DNA of 64,000 nt from an uncultured Phycisphaerales bacterium. Lineage in GTDB: Bacteria > Planctomycetota > Phycisphaerae > Phycisphaerales > SM1A02. Made by a program: the position numbers and the translations under genes. Positions within the stretch are counted from its first letter, which is position 1. Every line of letters begins with the position of its first letter. Of this stretch, positions 46,554 to 53,521 are shown in pieces. The DNA lies in the NCBI GenBank assembly GCA_905480395.1, contig CAJQQE010000002.1:1-64000 (forward strand), in the 5' to 3' direction. The notes under the pieces are model-generated. The model worked only from the letters and a program-made list of their open reading frames with translations. It searched no databases and was not told the DNA's origin.

Positions 46554-46885
46554 AACTTCGATTTGAAGAACACGGCCGGCTGTGCGTTGTCCAGGTCGCT
46601 GGCGAATGCGTCGGCGAATCTGCCGTCTCCCTCCGACGTGCCTGTCACGAACGATTTGCGTCAGGAATTCGTGACCTCATCTTGGATGCCTCGGAGACTT
46701 CAATCATCGATTCGATCGGTCTTGAAGTGCTTCTGGACCTCGCGGACGCCTCCGCCGAGCATAAAGGGCGATTCATTCTCGCCGGGCCCGAGGAGCCGTT
46801 GAAGTCGATTCTCGAAATCACTCGGGTCAGCGACCGTCTTGAGATCCATGATGGCGTTGACTCGGCCGCGAGGATACTGCGATGA
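46550..46885 (+). CDS. STAS-domain anti-sigma-factor-antagonist-like protein
   Basis: A 111-residue single STAS domain. The conserved loop DSIGLEVLLDL carries S55, the residue phosphorylated in SpoIIAA/RsbV-type antagonists, preceded by D54. In such partner-switching pathways a serine kinase phosphorylates it and a PP2C phosphatase restores it. Neither enzyme is encoded in this window, so the partner may be elsewhere, or the protein may bind the HD-GYP protein or the ATPase whose genes overlap it on each side. Confidence 0.9.
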   Translation: MKLRFEEHGRLCVVQVAGECVGESAVSLRRACHERFASGIRDLILDASETSIIDSIGLEVLLDLADASAEHKGRFILAGPEEPLKSILEITRVSDRLEIHDGVDSAARILR

Positions 46886-48624
46886 AGACTCGTGAGTCCG
46901 AAGTTCATGCATCCAATCCATCTGCAGTGATCACGGCTTCAGCGCCACTTGGCGAAGTTCTTGTCGAATCAGGCCGAATCACTCGAACCCAACTTGAGAC
47001 CGCGCTTTCCGCACAACGCGACGGCGGCGATCACCGACTGCTCGGTGAGTTGCTGGTTTCACTTGGCTTTGCTGACGAAGTAAGCGTTGCCGAAGGACTG
47101 GCCACCGGATGTGGTCTTCCTTTTGTTCGCGAGCCGGCTCGGATCGCCGATCCGGCAGTGGTGGAGTTGCTCCCGCGAGACTTTGCCCGGCAGCATCGGG
47201 TTCTCCCGCTCTTTTTGATTCGAGGCACCCTGACGATTGCCGCTGCCGAACCGTCGAACCTATATTTGTTCGAGGAAATTGCTCGACGGACCGGGCATCG
47301 CGTCCAAGTCGCGGCGGCGGCAGCGAGCGAGCTTGAGACTGCGATCGAGAACTGGCTTCCGGCCGCGAATGTGTTCGTAATCGACGACATTCATGATGGG
47401 GTGGAGGATGCGGATCTCACCGTTCTTGAGCGTCAGGTTTCCGAACTTACGGACCTCGCGGAGATCGCAGGCCACGGCCCCGTGGTGCGTTTGGTGAATT
47501 GGTTGATTCATGATGCGGTCGAAGACGGTGCGAGTGATATTCACGTCGAACCAGGGGACCGAAATCTCCGGGTGCGTTTTCGGATCGACGGGCGACTGCA
47601 CGAAAAAATCAGACCGCCCCATCGCATGGGGCCGGCGATCACGAGCCGAATCAAGATCATGGCCGAATTGGATATCGCCGAGCGACGACTTCCTCAGGAT
47701 GGGGACATTCACGTGCTCCTCGACGGAAGGCGCGTTGATCTTCGCGTATCAACAATGTCTGGTCGTCAGGGCGAGAAAGTCGTCATCCGAATCATCGACA
47801 GTCGCAATGCCATTGTTGCACCAGAGCGGCTTGGCATGGCGCCCCTGATCCGCGATCAGTGGGCGGGTCTCCTTGCGGCCTCCAATGGCGTGGTTCTGGT
47901 GACTGGTCCCACCGGCAGTGGCAAGAGCACCACGCTGTATTCGGCGCTGGGCGCGATGGATGCCGACACGCTCAATCTCTCGACCATCGAGGATCCGGTT
48001 GAAGCAGTGATTCCAGGGGTTAATCAGTTTCAGGTGAATGATCGGACCGGATTCGGTTTCTCTTCGGCCCTCCGATCGATGCTCCGCCAAGATCCCGATG
48101 TGGTGATGGTGGGAGAGATTCGAGACGAAGAAACGGCGGCGATCGCGGCGCAAGCGGCGTTGACTGGTCATCTCGTACTGTCCTCACTTCACACCAACGA
48201 TGCCTGTGCCGCGCCAGTGCGGCTGGTGAACCTCGGGGTCGAGTCATTCCTTGTCGCAACGGTTCTTCGTGGCGTGTTGGCGCAGCGATTGGTTCGCCGC
48301 ATCTGTCCCCAATGCCGTCGGGAGGTCGAGGTCGAGGACGGTGTGCGACGGATGGTAGAAGCGGTCGCGTCCGTCGACGTCTTCCAAGCTGGCGAAGGAT
48401 GTCAACGATGTCGTGGTACAGGATTCAGCGGTCGAGTCGGCCTGTTTGAACTGCTCGCACCCAATGACGCGGTCTGTGATGCCATTGCTTCGGGGGCACC
48501 GCACCGACAACTCGCCGAGGTTGCTCGGGGCGAAGGATTCGAATCGATGCGAATCGACGGCCTGCGAAAAGTGGCCGAGGGCATGACCACGGTCGAGGAG
48601 GTGCTCGCGGCCACCGCCGCGTGA
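46882..48624 (+). CDS. Assembly ATPase of the GspE/PilB family with MshEN-like N-terminus
   Basis: A hexameric motor of 580 residues that drives fibre assembly. The N-terminal region holds two copies of a motif like that of MshEN domains: PLGEVLVESGRITRTQLETA near residue 22 and LLGELLVSLGFADEVSVAEG near 53. The catalytic part has Walker A GPTGSGKS (342-349), the Asp box STIEDPVEAVIPG, Walker B with E412 in VGEIRDEE, the His box and the zinc-binding cysteines C475, C478, C507 and C510. MshEN domains can bind cyclic di-GMP. Here the first motif has Pro where Arg is usual, so binding is uncertain. It overlaps the STAS gene by four bases. Confidence 0.95.
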   Translation: MKTRESEVHASNPSAVITASAPLGEVLVESGRITRTQLETALSAQRDGGDHRLLGELLVSLGFADEVSVAEGLATGCGLPFVREPARIADPAVVELLPRDFARQHRVLPLFLIRGTLTIAAAEPSNLYLFEEIARRTGHRVQVAAAAASELETAIENWLPAANVFVIDDIHDGVEDADLTVLERQVSELTDLAEIAGHGPVVRLVNWLIHDAVEDGASDIHVEPGDRNLRVRFRIDGRLHEKIRPPHRMGPAITSRIKIMAELDIAERRLPQDGDIHVLLDGRRVDLRVSTMSGRQGEKVVIRIIDSRNAIVAPERLGMAPLIRDQWAGLLAASNGVVLVTGPTGSGKSTTLYSALGAMDADTLNLSTIEDPVEAVIPGVNQFQVNDRTGFGFSSALRSMLRQDPDVVMVGEIRDEETAAIAAQAALTGHLVLSSLHTNDACAAPVRLVNLGVESFLVATVLRGVLAQRLVRRICPQCRREVEVEDGVRRMVEAVASVDVFQAGEGCQRCRGTGFSGRVGLFELLAPNDAVCDAIASGAPHRQLAEVARGEGFESMRIDGLRKVAEGMTTVEEVLAATAA

Positions 48625-48628
48625 AACC

Positions 48629-49858
48629 ATGAATGAAACCGCCACATGGTCTTGGCAGGCTCGAGACGCGACGGGTCGTTTGCTGCGCGGAACCCAAGCG
48701 GCAACCGATGCGGCCGAAGTGGCCTCGCGACTGCGCTCGGAGGGACGGATCGTCCTCTCAATCGATCGAGCCATGCGGGACGGCCTCCACTCTGCAGGAA
48801 AGAAAAGACTATTCGCCGGTAAGGCCTCTTCCGCGGCGGTGTCTTCCTTCATTCGACAACTGTCGGTGATGCTTGATGCTGGCGTCCCGGTCGTCGAAGC
48901 CATTGAGGTTGTTCGATTGCAGACCGCAGACCCCACGCTCTCTAAAGAACTCGTGGTGGTCCGTGATGAGGTCGAAAACGGGGGGTCACTCAGCGATGCG
49001 TTTGCGAGGTTCCCCACGACGTTTCCGCCGGTGGCGGTGGGCCTGGTTCGAGCGGCTGAGGCGGTCGGTGACCTCTCGGGGATGTTCGAACAACTCGCAG
49101 ATTGGTTGCAGCGAGAGCAACGGATTCGACGGCAGGTGCGTTCGGCGCTGGCGTATCCCGTCCTTCTGACGATCGTGGGATCATTGATCACGATTCTCCT
49201 GGTCACCTTCGTGATGCCTCGCTTTGAAGCGATCTATGCCCAGCGATCTGCAGATCTACCACCATTGACCGAAGCGGTTCTCGGCGTCGGACGGTTTATC
49301 ACCTCCGGATGGACAATCTGGATCCCGAGCTTGCTTGGAATCACCGTCTTGGCCACCGTGGCGCGACGCGCGAAGTTTGTGAGCCGAGTGCTCGAGGTGA
49401 TTCGATTCGACGCACCCTTGCTTCGAAGTGTGATTCGCCCCGCAGATCTAGCCCGCACGACCCGAACCCTCGGTGTTCTGCTGACCGCCGGTGTCCCGTT
49501 GCTTGATGCGATTTCAATCTGTCGGGGCCTTTCGCCGTGGAGTCGATGGTCGCGATTCTGGGATCGAATCGAAGAAGGGGCGCGGAACGGTGATGGAATT
49601 TCTGATCGATTCGAAGCGGGAGATCTCGTTCCAGGGAGCGCGCGGGCGATGATTTCGGCCGGTGAACGATCGGGCCGGTTACCTGCGGTTCTGAATCGCG
49701 TCGCAGACGCCGCCGACGAGGATCTGGAGATCGCGGTCAAGCGAGTTTCCGTCATGCTCGAACCGTTGGCGATCATCGTGATCGGAAGCGTGATTGGTGT
49801 GGTTGCCATCGCGTTGCTCCTTCCGGTGTTCAAGATGAGCACGATCGCGGGCGGCTGA
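48629..49858 (+). CDS. Inner-membrane platform protein, GspF/PilC family
   Basis: A 409-residue polytopic protein with two repeated GspF domains, VSSFIRQLSVMLDAGVPVVE and LARTTRTLGVLLTAGVPLLD, and three membrane helices (about 175-200, 230-250 and 380-402). It anchors the assembly ATPase and passes its motion to the pseudopilins. It begins four bases after the ATPase gene and ends the cluster. No prepilin peptidase, retraction ATPase or PilT-like gene follows. Confidence 0.95.
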   Translation: MNETATWSWQARDATGRLLRGTQAATDAAEVASRLRSEGRIVLSIDRAMRDGLHSAGKKRLFAGKASSAAVSSFIRQLSVMLDAGVPVVEAIEVVRLQTADPTLSKELVVVRDEVENGGSLSDAFARFPTTFPPVAVGLVRAAEAVGDLSGMFEQLADWLQREQRIRRQVRSALAYPVLLTIVGSLITILLVTFVMPRFEAIYAQRSADLPPLTEAVLGVGRFITSGWTIWIPSLLGITVLATVARRAKFVSRVLEVIRFDAPLLRSVIRPADLARTTRTLGVLLTAGVPLLDAISICRGLSPWSRWSRFWDRIEEGARNGDGISDRFEAGDLVPGSARAMISAGERSGRLPAVLNRVADAADEDLEIAVKRVSVMLEPLAIIVIGSVIGVVAIALLLPVFKMSTIAGG

Positions 49859-50208
49859 AAATTCTAAAAACCTTATGGCGATTTCAGGCCCGCGAGAGCT
49901 CATGGGACTGGGGTACTTCCCCCCTAAGGGCCTGAAGGGCCGAAAGATCGTGGCGTGGGCGGCGTTGTGTCGATGTTCCTCAACGTCGCGATCAAGGACG
50001 CAGCGATCGCGAGGAGCAAGCTCGGCTTGGGACCACTTTGGCGTGCCGCGATCATGGATGATCGTCTTGACGTCGGATCCTGATCTCGTCTGCACGGACG
50101 CAGTCGAAACTGGCCGGGAAACAGGGCTTGGATCACGGATGATCCGCCTTTTCGTGTTCACCCGAAGATTCGGGGAACGTTCATCGAGTCTGTGTCGTAG
50201 GAAACAGT
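49859..50208 (+). other. Gap after the machine cluster
   Basis: No supported gene lies in these 350 bases. An open frame of 114 codons spans most of it (49875-50219), but it has no ribosome site and a composition like chance translation. A small GGCC-TGAAG-GGCC hairpin is near 49928. No T run was seen, so no terminator for the cluster is evident. Confidence 0.35.
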
Positions 50209-50427
50209 ATGCCTTGTAAAAAGAACAACGACAACGATGGACTGCGACGCCGTGCGGCACGGGTGACCGCATCACTCGATCCCCGTGATCATGCCGTGCT
50301 GGCACTTCGCTTCGGCGAGAACCTCAGCGTCGGTGAGACGGCGGCCGTACTGAATATGAATCCGGACGAAGTGCGTTCGGCGGTGAATCGTGCCGTGGGT
50401 ATCTTGCATCGAACCGGGACGGCCTGA
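50209..50427 (+). CDS. Small sigma region 4-like helix-turn-helix protein
   Basis: A 72-residue basic protein. LDPRDHAVLALRFGENLSVGETAAVLNMNPDEVRSAVNRAVGIL has the wording of sigma-70 region 4, whose recognition helix would be PDEVRSAVNRAVG. There is no region 2, so it is not a complete sigma factor. It could be a DNA-binding regulator or a degenerate sigma. AGGAAA precedes the ATG. It is a single gene followed by a hairpin terminator. Confidence 0.65.
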   Translation: MPCKKNNDNDGLRRRAARVTASLDPRDHAVLALRFGENLSVGETAAVLNMNPDEVRSAVNRAVGILHRTGTA

Positions 50428-50480
50428 ACCGTCCGTTCGTTCGGCCAAAAAACGCTGCAGTAGGCTTCAAGCAATACCAG

Positions 50481-50525
50481 AACGTCCTCGTGATGGCTCA
50501 CGCCCCACGAGGGCGTTTCAGTTTT
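50481..50525 (+). terminator. Terminator between convergent genes
   Basis: Arms AACGTCCTCGTG / CACGAGGGCGTT pair over 12 positions with one G-T, around a 13-base loop (50481-50517). TCAGTTTT follows. It ends the small regulator transcript and may also serve the minus-strand gene that ends at 50628. Confidence 0.7.
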
Positions 50526-50627
50526 GGGACATCGGACATGCGGAGAGAAACCGACGTGCAAGAAACTAATTTGCAGGTTCGACCGACGACTGGTCGCGGT
50601 TGGGAAAGTGGCGTTCGCCGCAGTTGT

Positions 50628-51665
50628 TCAGAAGAGAGAGAGCAGGATTCCGAGGTCAGTACCGTTGGTCACACCGTCACCGTTTAAGTCGGTTTCTGGA
50701 TTGTTTGTTCCCCAGAAAGCCAAGAAGATCCCGAGATCACCCCCGCCGATGACGCAATCGTGGTCGAAGTCGCCAGTGGCGTTGCAACCAGTCGAGACTT
50801 CGCCCGAAATCTGGAGGGTCGCCGCACGCCTGACGCCAACCTGCACGAGCGGGTTCTCCCGCAAGTAGAGATCAATGAAGTCACCGCCCTCCTGTTCGGC
50901 TTCGACGAGGGATGAGATCGAGAAGAGAAGTCTTCCCTCGTTCAGGCTCCGGGAGAGCCACGCCGCGGCATCAGGGTCCGAGCCGTCGAACGTGAACTGC
51001 AGCGAGGTACCTTCGGGGAGTTCCTCGCCTGGCGACCATTCGTTCGCGACGCCGACCGCAAGGGGTGACGCGGTGAAGCCGTCGGTGATGCAATTCGAGA
51101 CATCCAGCAGTGTGCCGTCCGGCATGCATTGGGCGGCGAACGCGTTGCGAACGCCTTCCCCGAAGGGGCCGACGGGACTGAAATCGCTCGTCTCGGTCCA
51201 ACTGGCATCCGTCATGCTGTTTCGAAATCCGGTCGCATAGAGTTCGATGGGGCGGCCGGGATCGGAGTCGGGGAGAAAGAGGGGATCACGGGGGGCGAGG
51301 TGGGTCCGCCAGTCGTCCACGGTGGGGTCGTAGCCGCCGGCCAAGGGATCGGCAAGCATGAGCTCGATGGTCACGGCGTCGACCAGGTAGCGGTCCACGC
51401 CAGCGCCTGGAGCGATCAGATCGCTGGTGTCGAAGGCGATGATGATTTGGCCATCGCGATCGTCGAATTCATAGAGATCACCGGTATACCCAAAGACTGA
51501 TCCGACCGGACGGTCTCCCGGAGTCGCGTTGAACCCGTAGTTCCATCGATCCGCGGAGGGGCCTTCGAAGGCCACGTCGAAGGACTGGCCGGAGGCCGCA
51601 GCCGTCACGAGCAGAAGTGACGAGATGCCGATCAGAGAATATGCGGAGTGCTGATTGAGGATCAT
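50628..51665 (-). CDS. Exported protein with C-terminal dockerin-type repeats
   Basis: The 345-residue precursor has a signal peptide (YSLIGISSLLLVTAAASGQS). A beta-rich domain follows with DGQIIIAFDTSDLIAPGAGV and a DNRLRE-like layout, and two calcium-loop repeats end the protein (GDFDHDCVIGGGDLG and TDLNGDGVTNGTDLG). The end is the same type as in the two large paralogs at 13.8-18.1 kb, but the body is unrelated. The ATG at 51665 was chosen for the signal peptide; a longer frame of 14 codons upstream is unlikely. No catalytic motif was found. Confidence 0.75.
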   Translation of the reverse strand: MILNQHSAYSLIGISSLLLVTAAASGQSFDVAFEGPSADRWNYGFNATPGDRPVGSVFGYTGDLYEFDDRDGQIIIAFDTSDLIAPGAGVDRYLVDAVTIELMLADPLAGGYDPTVDDWRTHLAPRDPLFLPDSDPGRPIELYATGFRNSMTDASWTETSDFSPVGPFGEGVRNAFAAQCMPDGTLLDVSNCITDGFTASPLAVGVANEWSPGEELPEGTSLQFTFDGSDPDAAAWLSRSLNEGRLLFSISSLVEAEQEGGDFIDLYLRENPLVQVGVRRAATLQISGEVSTGCNATGDFDHDCVIGGGDLGIFLAFWGTNNPETDLNGDGVTNGTDLGILLSLF

Positions 51666-52029
51666 GGGCTCTTTGGCTGGAGTCTCAGCGTAGGACGGGA
51701 GCTCCAAGGGGTGATTGATCGAGGTTCTGATGTTCGGTCAACCGGGGGGGCGATGCAAGGGAAACCCCTCGAACCAGGGGGGTTGATCGATGATAATTGT
51801 CTATCTCCAATTCGCGATTGACGGCGGATGGCTGCACAGATCTGAGGTGATTTTTGCGATTTCTGTTTTCGGAGAGCTAATTTGCACACGGAGACGACGA
51901 AAGAGAGAAACTGCCCGGGCTCACAGACGAAAGATTTTCGGGGGGCAGCAAAGCAGCCCTTCGTTGACGTTTCTCCCCCCGTGTCCCAATGGTTCGGAAT
52001 TCCGGGTGCAATTCCCACTGATTGATCTC
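51666..52029. other. Intergenic region between a dockerin gene and a pseudopilin
   Basis: The 364 bases separate divergent genes. An open frame runs through it in the frame of the next gene from 51790, but the encoded sequence is not leader-like, so I treat it as non-coding. A pyrimidine/purine-rich part with TTTTCGGGGGGCAGCAAAG near 51940 and several A/T-rich pieces near 51790-51890 may hold the promoters. No known RNA motif was recognised. Confidence 0.35.
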
Positions 52030-52935
52030 ATGACCGCTGAGAATCCTCCAATCACAACGACCGTTTATGTCATTGGCCGGGCTCGATCCCGTGGCCGTGG
52101 CTTTACGATCGTCGAGTTGATGACTGGGATTGCAGCGGTGGCGATCCTGCTGGCACTGGTGATTCATGCGGCCACGGCGGTTCGAACTGCTTCAGAACGG
52201 GCATCCGAAATGGCCTCGGCGAGATCACTGGGAATTGCCTGGGCCGGCTACGCGACCGATCATCGAGGTGCGGTTCTTCCGGGTTACGCGAGTGGGTTCG
52301 AGGCGGTGGATGCCAACGGAGATTCGATCGCGACGCAGACCGTCCCAATCGCGGCGCGACGGTGGCCGCTCCGTTTGGCGCCCTATCTTGGCCATAACCT
52401 TGCGACGCTCTATTCCGGTCCCAATCGAGACTATGCGACGGAGATCGACACACTTCCGGACGATGAATCGCTGTACGCGGTCAGCGCGTTTCCGTCATTC
52501 GGAATGAATAGCGTCTTCGTCGGAGGTGACGAGAACTTCGGGGGATACAGCAACATCTTTCTCGAGACCTTCGGTCGTTTCTACGTCGATCGGCTGTCGA
52601 GTGTGCAGCGACCGGACCGGCTGATCGTCTTCGCCACCAGTCGAACCAACGAATCGACCCCCGGATCGACCGGGCCAATTCGCGAAGGATTCTTCCGCGT
52701 GCTTCCTCCGGGCTGGACGCTCCCGCTCTGGGCCGATGAATACGACCCGGCCGATCCAGCGTCCGCCGGATTCGTGAGCCCCCGACATCGTCAGGGCGAG
52801 TCCGAGGAGGTCGCCATCGTCACCACGGTCGACGGAGGGGTCTCGACGAGCACCATCGACGAACTTCGCGATCTACGCCGATGGTCAAACGCCGCGAATG
52901 CTGCCGACTGGGTCATGGCGCCGATCGGGCCGTGA
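52030..52935 (+). CDS. Stand-alone pseudopilin-like (DUF1559-type) protein
   Basis: A 301-residue protein with a long leader (about 24 residues), the prepilin site RG/FTIVELM and the helix TGIAAVAILLALVIHAATAV. The large globular part is typical of the big prepilin-like families of Planctomycetota, with SARSLGIAWAGYATDHRGAVLPGY near the helix. That block recalls the H-X9-DG/DUF1559 group. It has no neighbouring assembly gene and could be a substrate of the machine at 33-50 kb. The start ATG has no clear ribosome site. Confidence 0.7.
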   Translation: MTAENPPITTTVYVIGRARSRGRGFTIVELMTGIAAVAILLALVIHAATAVRTASERASEMASARSLGIAWAGYATDHRGAVLPGYASGFEAVDANGDSIATQTVPIAARRWPLRLAPYLGHNLATLYSGPNRDYATEIDTLPDDESLYAVSAFPSFGMNSVFVGGDENFGGYSNIFLETFGRFYVDRLSSVQRPDRLIVFATSRTNESTPGSTGPIREGFFRVLPPGWTLPLWADEYDPADPASAGFVSPRHRQGESEEVAIVTTVDGGVSTSTIDELRDLRRWSNAANAADWVMAPIGP

Positions 52936-53043
52936 TTCACGGCTGATCAGCCACGTCGCGGCATCCGAACGCCCGAACTGCGAGACTAATGTCATCGCCG
53001 CTGACCAGCGGTGGCTCTTGTCGTTCTCTCCTGGAGGTCTCTT

Positions 53044-53508
53044 ATGCGATTTCTTCTCATGGCCGCGGTCTTCATCGTCGGGTTCCTGCAACCGGTGCAG
53101 GCGGGGCTGAACGCGACGGCCGCGAAAGCGGTGGGGGATCGGTTTCAGGCGGGCTGGGTGAACGGCGTCGTCAACGTGACCATCCTGACGGCCTTACTGG
53201 TCGTGTTCGCGGCCAAGAATGGGAGTGTCCTGCCGAACATCGCGGCCCTTCGCACCGTTCCGTGGTGGGCATTCTTCGGCGGCATCATTGGGGCATCGAT
53301 TGTGGTCATTCAGCTGACGGCGGCCCCTCAACTGGGCGCGGGCATGTTGGTGGCGATCTTCGTCGGCGGAATGGCCGTCGGAAGTTTGGCTTGCGATATC
53401 TCGGGTTTTCCTGGTTACAAGGCGATCAAGATCGATGGAACACGTCTTGCCGGGCTGGCGCTGGTGGTGGTCGGCGTGTTGCTCGTGGCTCGTCCTTGGG
53501 GGAAGTGA
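53044..53508 (+). CDS. DUF606/YdcZ-type membrane protein
   Basis: A 154-residue protein with five hydrophobic segments of the DMT-like YdcZ family: FLLMAAVFIVGFLQPVQAGL, VNVTILTALLVVFAAK, WWAFFGGIIGASIVVIQL, GMLVAIFVGGMAVGSLA and LAGLALVVVGVLLVARPW. Members are small multidrug- or metabolite-transporter relatives without known substrate. GGAGG before the ATG at 53044 fixes the start. It is convergent with acs. Confidence 0.85.
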   Translation: MRFLLMAAVFIVGFLQPVQAGLNATAAKAVGDRFQAGWVNGVVNVTILTALLVVFAAKNGSVLPNIAALRTVPWWAFFGGIIGASIVVIQLTAAPQLGAGMLVAIFVGGMAVGSLACDISGFPGYKAIKIDGTRLAGLALVVVGVLLVARPWGK

Positions 53509-53521
53509 ACTCGAGGCGACG

